Assembly: GCA_030426245.1 (NCBI GenBank)
Contig: JAUHYZ010000015.1
Span: 1-49,212 of the forward strand
DNA: 49,212 nt
Direction: 5' to 3'
Source: Alphaproteobacteria bacterium
GTDB lineage: Bacteria; Pseudomonadota; Alphaproteobacteria; Sphingomonadales; Sphingomonadaceae
Shown: in pieces, positions 31,846-39,798 of the stretch
How positions within the stretch are numbered: position 1 is the stretch's first letter
Layout of the letters: every line of letters begins with the position of its first letter
Translations under genes and position numbers: made by a program
The notes under the pieces: model-generated
Seen by the model: only the letters and a program-made list of their open reading frames with translations
Database searches by the model: none
What the model was told of the DNA's origin: nothing

Positions 31846-33747
31846 ATGAACACTGGCTTCGTAGGCGTGAACCGCCTGCTTCGCGATTTGCGGACCGACC
31901 TGTCCGGCAACACCATGATGATTGTTGCCGGCGCAATCCTTCCCATAGCCGGAATGATCGGCGGGGGCGTGGATATGAGCCGCGCCTATATGGCCAAGAC
32001 GCAGATGCAGGCCGCCTGCGACGCGGGCGTGCTGGCCGGCCGCCATGCGATGAGCAAGAGCGGCGCCTATGGCAGCAGCGAACGCAGCCAGGCCGACAAG
32101 ATGTTCAATTTCAACTTCGGCGGCGATGCGCTGGGCATTTCGGACACGAGCTTCACCTCGGACGACAATGACGAAGGCCAGGTGATCGGGACGGCCAGCG
32201 GCACCTTGCCCACGCTGGTGATGAAAATCTTCAAATTCGAAAGTTTCGATCTGAGTGTCACCTGCATGGCCGAATTGCAGATCAGCAATGCCGACGTGAT
32301 GTTCGTGCTCGACAATACCGGCTCCATGTCCGGTGAGATGGACGGGCTGCGCGATGCCGTGCGCGATTTCCACATGACGATCAACGAAGCGGTGAAGGAT
32401 GACGATACGCGCATCCGCTATGGCTTCGTGCCCTATTCGCTGACCGTGAATGCGCGCGGCCTGGTGAATGACGGTGACATGCCGACCGGCTATTTCACCG
32501 ACAGCACCCCTTACCAGACACGCGTCGCCGATTTCCAGACGCCGACCTATATCGGGACCACCGATGATCCCGTGGTTACCTACGAGGAGTGGGGGCAGGA
32601 ACTGGAAAGCGGCGAGTGTAACAAGTTCGGCCGGAACGATTGGCCCAGCAACGGGCCGAACCCGGTCACCACGGGTACTGCGCCCAGCCCCACCACCAAC
32701 ACGGCCTATTCCTTCCATTCCTGGGAGCGGACACGGAAAATCAAGGGCAAATGGCACGGCACCTGCTTTCGCAGGGTGACGACCGCCGTCACGACCTACG
32801 AAACCAAATACGCCTTCACCAACTGGATCTATAAAAAGCATCCGATCGACACTTCGGCCTTTCGCGGCTTTGCGTCGGTCCCGGTGGCGACGTCGATCGG
32901 CTCGTCGGCCTATGTCGATGTGGCCGACGATTACGATCTGGTCGAGCTGGCGGCGATGAACGGCACGACCGCGCAGAATATCGGTACCAGCAACTATTCC
33001 TGGAACGGCTGCCTGGAAGAACGGGATACCGTGGCGGAAGCCAGCTTCGATCCGGTGCCCGAAAGCGCTTACGACCTCAATCTCACTCTGGAGCCGAGCG
33101 ACAACGCCACACGCTGGAAGCCGCAATGGTGGCAGCTGGAATATCGGCGCAATACCTATGAGGAAGAGATAACCACCAGCAACCGTTTGCGGCCCAACGG
33201 CATCTGCCCGGCTCCGATGATGCTGTTTCGCGACGTGGAGCTTTCGGACAATCCGGCGGATATACCCGAATGGCTCGATACCTATCTCGACAATCTGGTG
33301 GCCACCGGCAACACCTATCACGATGTGGGGATGATCTGGGGCGGGCGCCTTTCCAGCCCCAGCGGCATCTTTGCCGACAATGTGAATGAAGGCGATCTGC
33401 GGTCCGTCAGCCGGCACATCATCTTCATGACCGACGGCAAGATGGAACCTTCGCTCTCCGCCTATTCCGCCTACGGGATGGAAGAATATGACAGCCGGAT
33501 CGCGCCCGAGAACGCTTCCCTCTCCACTGTGACGGCGCGCCATACCAAGCGCTTCTCCGCCGCGTGCGAGGCGATCAAGGCGCAAGGCACCACGATCTGG
33601 GTGATCGCCTTCGGCACCACCATGACCACGGAGCTGCAGAACTGCGCCAGCGGCGGCCGGTCATACTATTCCAGCAATACCGAACAGCTGCGCAACACCT
33701 TCCGCTTCATCGCCTCGCAAGTGGCGGATCTGCGGCTGGGACAATAA
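31846..33747 (+). CDS. TadG-like pilus/secretion protein with VWA domain
   Basis: 633 residues. N-terminal TadE/G-type membrane anchor: D-L-S-G-N-T-M-M-I-V-A-G-A-I-L-P-I-A-G-M-I-G-G-G-V-D-M-S-R-A-Y, then D-A-G-V-L-A-G-R. A von Willebrand A domain follows with the MIDAS motif V-L-D-N-T-G-S-M-S and later F-M-T-D-G-K, interrupted by a ~280-residue insert rich in Thr, Tyr and Trp. TadG proteins belong to Tad/Flp pilus machinery, but no other tad genes lie nearby. GGAG precedes ATG 31846 by 6-7 nt. A long antisense open frame here is a shadow. Confidence 0.85.
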   Translation: MNTGFVGVNRLLRDLRTDLSGNTMMIVAGAILPIAGMIGGGVDMSRAYMAKTQMQAACDAGVLAGRHAMSKSGAYGSSERSQADKMFNFNFGGDALGISDTSFTSDDNDEGQVIGTASGTLPTLVMKIFKFESFDLSVTCMAELQISNADVMFVLDNTGSMSGEMDGLRDAVRDFHMTINEAVKDDDTRIRYGFVPYSLTVNARGLVNDGDMPTGYFTDSTPYQTRVADFQTPTYIGTTDDPVVTYEEWGQELESGECNKFGRNDWPSNGPNPVTTGTAPSPTTNTAYSFHSWERTRKIKGKWHGTCFRRVTTAVTTYETKYAFTNWIYKKHPIDTSAFRGFASVPVATSIGSSAYVDVADDYDLVELAAMNGTTAQNIGTSNYSWNGCLEERDTVAEASFDPVPESAYDLNLTLEPSDNATRWKPQWWQLEYRRNTYEEEITTSNRLRPNGICPAPMMLFRDVELSDNPADIPEWLDTYLDNLVATGNTYHDVGMIWGGRLSSPSGIFADNVNEGDLRSVSRHIIFMTDGKMEPSLSAYSAYGMEEYDSRIAPENASLSTVTARHTKRFSAACEAIKAQGTTIWVIAFGTTMTTELQNCASGGRSYYSSNTEQLRNTFRFIASQVADLRLGQ

Positions 33748-33789
33748 TCGCCATCCATGCACCGGGCGCCGGCCTTTCGCGGGCCGGCG

Positions 33790-34947
33790 TCACTGCGCCC
33801 GGGCGGCCTGCTCCTGGCGAATGCGCCGGTCGAGATCCTCGATCATCATCAGCCTGGGGCGGTCGCTGCGGATCGCCACCAGGCTGCGCGGATCGACCCC
33901 TTCCAGGCGGCGCTGCTGCGCCTCGGTCACCGCGATATCCTCCAGGATGATCTTGGGCAGTTTCGAAAGCCTCTCGCGCGCCCGGTCATGATCCGGGTCC
34001 GCCCCGTCCGCCGCATGGAAGAAATAATAGCTGCGCGATGCCGTGGCCGGTGTGATGGCGTGCAGCATCTTGTCCAGCAGGATGCCTCCGCGCTCTTCGA
34101 TCACGCGCGTGCCTGCCGGCCCCCAGCCGCTGTTTTGCCGGATGACAGCCGGGGCCACGAATTCGAATTCGGACCAGCGATCGAGTTTTTCGGCGCGTCC
34201 GAAGCGCTCCGTATAGCGGCCCGGCGCATCGACTTCGCGCAGCTCGCGCAGGAAGGCCACGCCGTTCTCAGTCTTGCGCGGCGTCACCTTGTCCACGGCA
34301 TGGTCGGCCGGATTGCCGCCGATGGAATCGGCATGGACATAGGCCAGATGGGTCAGATCCATCAGGTTCTGCAGCATCAGGCTGTAATTGCATTCCATTT
34401 CCAGCAGCCCCTGATAGCGGGGCCAGGAAAAGAACGTATCGTCTTCGGCAAAATCGGGCAGCGGGTGATCGGCGGCCTTCGCGGCATCACCCATCCAGAT
34501 CCACACATGCTCGGCGCGCTGGCGGATCGGATAGCGATAGACGCAGGCTTCCGGCGGTATCTTGTCCTGGCCGGGAATATGGGTGCAGCGTCCGCTCCCC
34601 TCGAAGACCATGCCGTGATATCCGCAGCGCACTGCGCCATCCTCCAGCGTTCCCAGCGATAGCGGCGCGCCCACATGCGGGCAGCGGTCTTCCAGCGCCG
34701 CGACCTTGCCGTCTGCATCGCGGAAGAACAGGATCGGCTGGTCCAGAATTGTGCGCGCGATCATGCCGCTGGCGAATTCGCTTTCATAACCCGCCAGATA
34801 CCAGGCATCGAACAGGAAAGGATGCCCCGGCCGCCAGACCGTTTCGCCGCCATTGCTTTCGCGGAAGGCCCCGCCACCGGGAATGCGCTGCGGGCCCGCG
34901 GGGCGCCGGTCCGCCGCTTCGCCGCGAGATATGAGTTGCTCGGCCAT
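33790..34947 (-). CDS. Rieske non-haem iron oxygenase (VanA-like)
   Basis: 385 residues from ATG 34947 (GTG 34950 also in frame; AGGAG fits the ATG). Rieske 2Fe-2S ligands C-P-H ... C-G-Y-H near residues 89-112, and the mononuclear iron site N-L-M-D-L-T-H-L-A-Y-V-H. This is the aromatic-ring-hydroxylating / O-demethylase alpha subunit family; vanillate-type demethylation is one possibility. It needs a ferredoxin reductase, none of the VanB type is adjacent. A perfect inverted repeat overlies its promoter. Confidence 0.9.
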   Translation of the reverse strand: MAEQLISRGEAADRRPAGPQRIPGGGAFRESNGGETVWRPGHPFLFDAWYLAGYESEFASGMIARTILDQPILFFRDADGKVAALEDRCPHVGAPLSLGTLEDGAVRCGYHGMVFEGSGRCTHIPGQDKIPPEACVYRYPIRQRAEHVWIWMGDAAKAADHPLPDFAEDDTFFSWPRYQGLLEMECNYSLMLQNLMDLTHLAYVHADSIGGNPADHAVDKVTPRKTENGVAFLRELREVDAPGRYTERFGRAEKLDRWSEFEFVAPAVIRQNSGWGPAGTRVIEERGGILLDKMLHAITPATASRSYYFFHAADGADPDHDRARERLSKLPKIILEDIAVTEAQQRRLEGVDPRSLVAIRSDRPRLMMIEDLDRRIRQEQAARAQ

Positions 34948-34997
34948 CACCTCTCCTGCGTGCCTGCCCGTGGACAGGCCGCTTGCTGTTGCGAAGC

Positions 34998-35027
34998 GAA
35001 TCTATCTTAGCACTAAGATAGATTCAA
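34998..35027 (-). promoter_or_regulatory. Promoter of the Rieske oxygenase gene covered by a perfect operator
   Basis: Minus strand: -35 TTGAAT (35027-35022), 17-nt spacer, -10 TAGATT (35004-34999). A perfect 13-bp inverted repeat, GAATCTATCTTAG (34998-35010), CA, CTAAGATAGATTC (35013-35025), spans from the -35 to the -10. Its centre, CTTAG-CA-CTAAG, resembles MarR-family operators. ATG is 51 nt downstream. Repression relieved by an aromatic ligand is the expected logic (inference). Confidence 0.7.
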
Positions 35028-35069
35028 GCAGGGTCCGATCAAGATTGGGCGATTGCAGCACTATCGCGT

Positions 35070-35645
35070 TCAATTTCCGGCTCGCCCCATTCGCTCGAGC
35101 CGGCCGATCCATTTTTCGGTGTATTTGCGGTCGCCCGCAACGCCGCCGATTACTGTCGTCCTGACCGGCGAGATGCCCACGAAGTGGAGAATGTTGCGCT
35201 TCAGGCTTTTCAGGCTGTGGGCGCGGAAGAACAGGCGGTAGATGCCGGCGGGCATGCCCATCGTCACCACGATGCGAGCCGATCTGCCTTTCAGCAGCTT
35301 GCGGAAAAGCCCGTGATCGCCTTGCTCGATCGCAAAGCCAGGCCGGGCCACCTGTTCCAGGAATGCCTTCAGCAGGGCGGGTATATCGCCGAGCCATAGC
35401 GGATAGAGGATTACGAGATGTTCGGCCCAGTCGATCGCTTCCTTGGCCCGCTGAAGGCTGGGGGGCAATTCGCCGTGCAGCCAATCCTGCGGATCGCGCA
35501 GGATGGGAAAATCGATATCCGCGACATTGATCCGCCGCACCTCGTGCCTGCCATCTGCGCCGTTCACATAGGCAGTGGCCAGCGCATGTACGAAGTGCCC
35601 GGGATCGCTGTGCGGATGTGCGTCTATTACGACAATGCGCTTCAT
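35070..35645 (-). CDS. NAD(P)H-dependent oxidoreductase, flavodoxin fold (KefF/MdaB-like)
   Basis: 191 residues from ATG 35645 (AGGAG 8 nt upstream). Pattern V-I-D-A-H-P-H-S-D-P-G-H-F, L-V-I-L-Y-P-L-W-L-G-D-I-P-A-L-L-K-A-F-L-E-Q-V and G-M-P-A matches the NAD(P)H dehydrogenase (quinone) Flavodoxin_2 family. It reduces quinones or related electrophiles with bound FAD/FMN. It ends 45 nt upstream of the Rieske operator, so the two are probably separate units. Confidence 0.85.
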   Translation of the reverse strand: MKRIVVIDAHPHSDPGHFVHALATAYVNGADGRHEVRRINVADIDFPILRDPQDWLHGELPPSLQRAKEAIDWAEHLVILYPLWLGDIPALLKAFLEQVARPGFAIEQGDHGLFRKLLKGRSARIVVTMGMPAGIYRLFFRAHSLKSLKRNILHFVGISPVRTTVIGGVAGDRKYTEKWIGRLERMGRAGN

Positions 35646-35808
35646 CGGACCGCTCCTGCCTGCCACATGGCGCCCACTCTATCATGGAAGCGCGACACCG
35701 CGCAGAATCATTGTGCAAAAGCCCATGCTGCGCCGCACAAAAATCTTGACGGAGCGCTGCCTTTGGCAAATCATGTGACTGTTCAAAGACGGATCGCGAG
35801 GTTGGGAT

Positions 35809-36081
35809 TTGGCGGCACACGCGGACCTGGCACGGCAGCTCGACGGATACGGTCTCACGACCGTGCAGGTTCATTATTACATGCCGGACCATCCCAGCCT
35901 GCTCCAGCTTTTCGTGATGCAGCAATATGACATCGCCCCGCGCTTTCCGGAGCTTGGCCGCTTCCTGGATTTCTGGCGCCGCGACATAGAGGCGGTGCTG
36001 CATTCGGTGCAGGTCGCGCATCAGCATCTGATCGGCCCGGCCGAATGGCGCGCGGTAGACGGGGTGATCACAATCAACTGA
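35809..36081 (+). CDS. usg: Usg family protein
   Basis: 90 residues from TTG 35809, with GAGG about 7 nt upstream and no other in-frame start nearby. The sequence L-A-R-Q-L-D-G-Y-G-L-T-T, Y-Y-M-P-D-H-P-S-L-L-Q, R-F-P-E-L-G-R-F-L-D-F-W-R-R-D-I-E and H-S-V-Q-V-A-H is the Usg family first noted beside the tryptophan genes of Caulobacter. Function unknown. Here no trp genes are adjacent. Confidence 0.85.
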   Translation: MAAHADLARQLDGYGLTTVQVHYYMPDHPSLLQLFVMQQYDIAPRFPELGRFLDFWRRDIEAVLHSVQVAHQHLIGPAEWRAVDGVITIN

Positions 36082-36120
36082 AGGTCCGGCCGGCGTCTTA
36101 CGCTTCAGCCCCCTTTCTCC

Positions 36121-36825
36121 TCAACCCAACGCAAACTCCTGCGCTGTGCGCAGATTCAATACGCGATCGACCTGCGTGCCGTCCCAATGCAACTGATAAT
36201 GATCGGTCTGTTTGGGGATGCCCACGGCGTCGGGCCAGAAGGCGCCGATGCACAATCCGCCCGGGCTGCGAACCGAACGGTAGTGAACGCCGTCAGCCCC
36301 GCTTTGCCGCAAATCGGCGGCCACGGCCTGCGGGGCGCTCCAATCGTCGGGATCGTGGCACTCTGGGCGGGCACGAAGGTCCAGGAAAATGCGATCGATC
36401 GGCCCAACCAGCATGCGGAACTGCGAATGCCATCCTGCCGCTTCGCCCGTGGCGCGCATTGTCCGGGCGTGGTGAAAGGCCACTTCGCGCAGCGCCACTT
36501 CCTCGCTGTCGCCGGCGCTGTAGACACCGTAACTGCCATCGGTGAAGCGGCCGGGCCTGTCTTTGCTGATATGGGTGAAGGGCGCCATGACATAGCTGGC
36601 GCCCGGCCCGGAAACCCGCCGTTCGGGCGGGATCAGATCGAGCCGGCCCATGCTTTCCACCAGGCGCGGATTGGTCTTGCCTTCGGTGGAAGCCAGCGCA
36701 TCCCAATCGCGTGGATCGGCAATATCTTCGAACAGGTCGATGGGGGGATGGATAGAGCGGATTAGGCGAAAGGCACTAACCCATTGGATCTGGATTTCCG
36801 GCAATTCGTCGGCACTGGCGCTCAC
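36121..36825 (-). CDS. RES-domain toxin (NAD+ phosphorylase type)
   Basis: 234 residues. RES domain with F-R-L-I-R near the N-terminus, G-R-F-T-D-G-S-Y-G-V-Y-S-A, the E of A-L-R-E-V-A-F-H-H and the S of Y-R-S-V-R-S-P-G-G. RES toxins degrade NAD+, some by phosphorolysis; this is family knowledge (MbcT and relatives). It is the second gene of a toxin-antitoxin operon; its ATG overlaps the antitoxin stop (ATGA, 36822-36825). Confidence 0.88.
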   Translation of the reverse strand: MSASADELPEIQIQWVSAFRLIRSIHPPIDLFEDIADPRDWDALASTEGKTNPRLVESMGRLDLIPPERRVSGPGASYVMAPFTHISKDRPGRFTDGSYGVYSAGDSEEVALREVAFHHARTMRATGEAAGWHSQFRMLVGPIDRIFLDLRARPECHDPDDWSAPQAVAADLRQSGADGVHYRSVRSPGGLCIGAFWPDAVGIPKQTDHYQLHWDGTQVDRVLNLRTAQEFALG

Positions 36826-37232
36826 CAGCCGCCGCGCTCCGCATCCAGATAGGCGCGCACTCGCTCCAGCGCGAAGATCGATCCGTCAAGCAGCACGTCC
36901 AGCGCCCGCTTTCCGCCCAGATCGGCATTGGGTTTTTTTACCCAGGCATAGGCGTTGCCCGGATCTGCGAAGAGGTAACGCAAGGCTTTGTGGATCCCCA
37001 GCAGCAGGGAAAGGCGCGTGGCAAGATCCCGGTCGATCCGGCCGATGTCACCCTTCTTCCAGCGCGCCAGCGTCCGCGGAGAGATTCCGCCCAGCAGCTG
37101 GCGGCTTTCCTCATCGGTCAATTCCCAGCGGGCGAACAGATTAATCACGGCACGCGCGGCGGCCTGCGCTTCGACAGGCGTAATCTCCGGATTATGCGGT
37201 TCCGCTACGGTGCGGGGAATCTCCACCAGCAT
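36822..37232 (-). CDS. Xre/MbcA/ParS-type antitoxin of the RES toxin
   Basis: 136 residues from ATG 37232 (GGAGAAAC upstream; the frame is open to 37265). The N-terminal half holds an Xre-like helix-turn-helix (L-L-G-G-I-S-P-R-T-L-A-R-W-K-K-G), the C-terminal half the MbcA/ParS/Xre toxin-binding domain (L-S-L-L-L-G-I-H-K-A-L-R-Y-L-F ... A-Y-A-W-V-K-K-P-N-A-D-L-G-G). It neutralises the toxin by covering its active site and represses the operon with it. Confidence 0.88.
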   Translation of the reverse strand: MLVEIPRTVAEPHNPEITPVEAQAAARAVINLFARWELTDEESRQLLGGISPRTLARWKKGDIGRIDRDLATRLSLLLGIHKALRYLFADPGNAYAWVKKPNADLGGKRALDVLLDGSIFALERVRAYLDAERGGW

Positions 37233-37242
37233 AGATGTTTCT

Positions 37243-37282
37243 CCAATTGGCAAATTATATGACAATATATGCCAATTGGCAA
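37243..37282 (-). promoter_or_regulatory. Toxin-antitoxin promoter bracketed by twin CCAATTGG boxes
   Basis: Minus strand: -35 TTGCCA (37282-37277), 17-nt spacer, -10 TATAAT (37259-37254), a near-consensus promoter. CCAATTGG occurs at 37272-37279 over the -35 and at 37243-37250 over the predicted start site. The two boxes, about 29 bp apart, fit cooperative autorepression by the antitoxin or the toxin-antitoxin complex. Predicted leader is about 15 nt. Confidence 0.75.
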
Positions 37283-37295
37283 GTCAAAAAGTCTT

Positions 37296-37724
37296 TCAGC
37301 CTTCCAGTGTCGCCTTCAGCGTGATCTCGGCATTCATCAGCTTGGAAAGCGGGCAGGCTTCCTTCGCGCCATTGGCCACTTCCTGGAACTTGTCTTCATC
37401 GATGCCGGGCACATTGGCGCTCAGCACCAGGTCGGAGCGGGTGATGGTAAAGCCGCCATCGTCCTGTTCCAGCGTCACCTTGGCTTCGGTTTCCAGCGTG
37501 CCGTCCGAAAAGCCTTCCCGCTCCAGCGCGAAAGCCAGCGCCATGGTGAAGCAGCTGGCATGCGCTGCGGCCACCAGTTCTTCGGGATTGGTTCCGGGCT
37601 CGTCCTCGAAGCGGGTGTTGAAGCCGTAAGGCTGGCTGGAAAGCACACCGGACTGGGTCGAGACGGAGCCTTTGCCGGCCTTGCCGAGCCCTTCATAGCG
37701 TGCGCTGCCTGTGCGGGTGGTCAT
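37296..37724 (-). CDS. OsmC family peroxiredoxin
   Basis: 142 residues from ATG 37724 (GGAG is 8 nt upstream; ATG 37730 is too close to it). The two redox cysteines are in H-A-S-C-F-T-M-A-L and E-A-C-P-L-S-K. OsmC/Ohr proteins reduce organic hydroperoxides with lipoyl or thiol donors; A-H-A-S-C and the sequence overall fit the OsmC branch. It ends just upstream of the toxin-antitoxin promoter. Confidence 0.92.
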   Translation of the reverse strand: MTTRTGSARYEGLGKAGKGSVSTQSGVLSSQPYGFNTRFEDEPGTNPEELVAAAHASCFTMALAFALEREGFSDGTLETEAKVTLEQDDGGFTITRSDLVLSANVPGIDEDKFQEVANGAKEACPLSKLMNAEITLKATLEG

Positions 37725-37796
37725 TTGCATTCTCCTTCACCAGGAGAAGCGAGCGAGGCGCGGGAGCGTTCCTGAAAGGCTGCCGGGCAGTGGCGC

Positions 37797-39044
37797 CTAA
37801 ATGATCCCCACGGCCTTCCCGGCGCGTTCGAACATGCCCAGGATCGTCTGCACCTGCTCCACCGAATGCTCGGCGCAGAGTGAGCATCTCAGCAGCGTCA
37901 TATTGGCAGGGGTCGCCGGCGGCCGGGCCAGGTTCACATACAGCCCTTCATGCAGCAGCGCTTCCCACATGGCCGCGCCCCGCTCCAGATCCGGCATGAT
38001 CACGGCAATGATCGCGCTTTGCGGGGTCTCGGTGCCGATCTGGAAGCCCAAATCCTTCAGCCCGCCGTGCAGCGTGCGCGAATTCTCCCACAGGTGGGCG
38101 CGCTTGGCCCCGCCATGCATCAGCTTGCGGATGCTGGTCGCGGCCGTGGCGACCACGGATGGCGGCAGGCTGGCGGTGAAGACGTAAGGCCGGCAAACCA
38201 GCCGCATCACTTCGAATTTGGGGTGGTTGGAAACGCAGAAGCCGCCCACCGTGCCCACGCTCTTGGAAAAGGTGCCGATCACGAAATCGACATCGTCCAG
38301 CACGCCCTGTTCCTCGGCCACGCCGCGCCCATTGGGGCCGATGAAGCCCATCGAATGCGCTTCGTCCACCAGCACCATCGCGTCGTATTTCTTCGCGACG
38401 GCGATCATCTCCTTCAGCGGGGCGATATCGCCCAGCATGGAATAGACGCCTTCCAGCACCACCAGCTTGCCCGCGCCTTCCGGGATGCGCCGCAGGCGCT
38501 TTTCCATCGCTTCGATATCGTTGTGCTTGAAGGGCACGATCTGCGCATTGCCCAGCGCGCAGCCGTCCCAGATGCTGGCATGGCTGTCGATGTCGAGGAC
38601 GATGTAGTCCTCCTTGCCGGCGATGGTGGAAATGATCCCCAGATTGGCCTGGTAGCCGGTGGAAAACACCATGGCGTGATCCATGGCGTAGAATTCCTTC
38701 AACGCCTCCTCGCATTCCTTGTGGCCCTGATACGTCCCATTGAGAACGCGGCTGCCGGTGGTGCCCGATCCGAAATTGTCGAGCGCGGATTTGCCGGCCG
38801 CGATCACGTCTGGATCGAAGGTCATGCCCATGTAATTATAGGTGCCCAGCAGGATCGTCTCGCGCCCGTTGCAGATCGCCCGGGTGGGGGAGAGCACTTT
38901 CTCCATCACCAGGCTGAACGGGTCGGCCACGCCGCTGGACAGCAGCGTTTCGCGCTGCTGGATGATCCCGTCGAACTTGCTGAACAGGTCGCCCTGGCTC
39001 ATCGCTTGGTCCCCGGCCCCGTTTTCGCCAGCCATGTCGGTCAT
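37797..39044 (-). CDS. spt: Serine palmitoyltransferase
   Basis: 415 residues from ATG 39044. Alpha-oxoamine synthase closely resembling the characterised soluble SPT of Sphingomonas paucimobilis: L-L-G-T-Y-N-Y-M-G-M-T-F-D-P, L-D-I-D-S-H-A-S-I-W-D-G, L-V-D-E-A-H-S-M-G-F, G-T-F-S-K-S-V-G-T-V-G-G-F with the PLP lysine, and R-P-Y-V-F-T-A-S-L-P-P-S. It condenses serine with palmitoyl thioester to 3-ketosphinganine, the first step of sphingolipid synthesis. It starts 7 nt after the acyl carrier protein gene, its likely acyl donor. Confidence 0.93.
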   Translation of the reverse strand: MTDMAGENGAGDQAMSQGDLFSKFDGIIQQRETLLSSGVADPFSLVMEKVLSPTRAICNGRETILLGTYNYMGMTFDPDVIAAGKSALDNFGSGTTGSRVLNGTYQGHKECEEALKEFYAMDHAMVFSTGYQANLGIISTIAGKEDYIVLDIDSHASIWDGCALGNAQIVPFKHNDIEAMEKRLRRIPEGAGKLVVLEGVYSMLGDIAPLKEMIAVAKKYDAMVLVDEAHSMGFIGPNGRGVAEEQGVLDDVDFVIGTFSKSVGTVGGFCVSNHPKFEVMRLVCRPYVFTASLPPSVVATAATSIRKLMHGGAKRAHLWENSRTLHGGLKDLGFQIGTETPQSAIIAVIMPDLERGAAMWEALLHEGLYVNLARPPATPANMTLLRCSLCAEHSVEQVQTILGMFERAGKAVGII

Positions 39045-39051
39045 CGAAAGC

Positions 39052-39294
39052 TCAATCGTCCTGCAGCTTGCACACGGCATCCACCAACTGGCCGAAATTC
39101 TCGATCTCCGCCTGCTGGTTCATGCTGATGATGATGTCGAACTCGTCTTCGATCGCGGCGACGAAATCCATCACCGTGAGGCTGTCGAACTCCAGGTCGC
39201 CGGCAAAGGTGCTGGCATCGGTGATCGCCACGTTCTTCTTGTTGAACGGCTCGATCAGCGAGCGGATGCGGGTTTCGACTTCTGTGCGATCCAT
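39052..39294 (-). CDS. Acyl carrier protein paired with serine palmitoyltransferase
   Basis: 80 residues. Phosphopantetheine serine (Ser38) in L-E-F-D-S-L-T-V-M-D-F, flanked by acidic helices. TAGGAG lies 9-10 nt before ATG. Adjacent dedicated ACPs are known to feed SPT in Caulobacter and sphingomonads. Lacks the standard D-S-L-D of fatty acid AcpP, in keeping with a specialised role. Confidence 0.9.
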   Translation of the reverse strand: MDRTEVETRIRSLIEPFNKKNVAITDASTFAGDLEFDSLTVMDFVAAIEDEFDIIISMNQQAEIENFGQLVDAVCKLQDD

Positions 39295-39378
39295 GATGAT
39301 TATGCTCCTAGGGGGCGATTGCGGCGCAAAAGGGGCGGGGCAGGGGCAATGTCAAGCCTCGCCGCGCAGCCATGCCCA

Positions 39379-39741
39379 TTACAGTAACGCGCTTACCGCG
39401 CGCATGAACGGCCCGATCGATACCGGCTTGGCCAGATAGCCTTCCGCCCCGGCATCGCGAATCCTCTCTTCGTCGCCCTTGCCGGCATAGGCGGTAACGG
39501 CCAGCACCGGGATGGCGCGCAGTGCGGCATCGGCCTTCAGCTGGGCAATCAGGTCCAGCCCGGAAACATTGGGCAGCTGGATATCCATGATCACCAGATT
39601 GGGCACGAATTCGCGCGCCTTGTCGATCGCTTCCAGCCCGTCCGCCACGGGCGCGACGGCAAAGCCGCCGGCGGTCAGCACGTCGCAGAACAGTTTCCGG
39701 TTAAGATCGTTGTCCTCGACAACGAGGATTCTCTTTGCCAC
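39379..39741 (-). CDS. divK: Single-domain response regulator DivK
   Basis: 120 residues from GTG 39741. CheY-like receiver: acidic pocket E9/D10, phosphoryl site Asp53 (I-M-D-I-Q-L-P), Thr in V-T-A-Y, Lys105 in A-K-P-V-S. The stretch S-G-L-D-L-I and G-D-E-E-R-I-R-D-A-G-A-E-G-Y match DivK, which controls cell-cycle kinases DivJ/PleC/DivL in Caulobacter. No output domain. Divergent from DUF3572, as commonly found; 84 nt upstream of acp with no terminator, so co-transcription with acp-spt is possible. Confidence 0.87.
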   Translation of the reverse strand: MAKRILVVEDNDLNRKLFCDVLTAGGFAVAPVADGLEAIDKAREFVPNLVIMDIQLPNVSGLDLIAQLKADAALRAIPVLAVTAYAGKGDEERIRDAGAEGYLAKPVSIGPFMRAVSALL

Positions 39742-39798
39742 TGGCCTTGTTCCCCTGGGCCGAAACGCCTTGGGCCCATGATCTAGGATTTCGCAGAG

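Noticed and set aside
31804..33585. 593-codon open frame antisense to the TadG-like gene
   Set aside because: Composition is His/Arg/Gly-rich as expected for a shadow of a GC-rich gene; no motif, no ribosome site, and the sense strand has clear TadG and MIDAS motifs.
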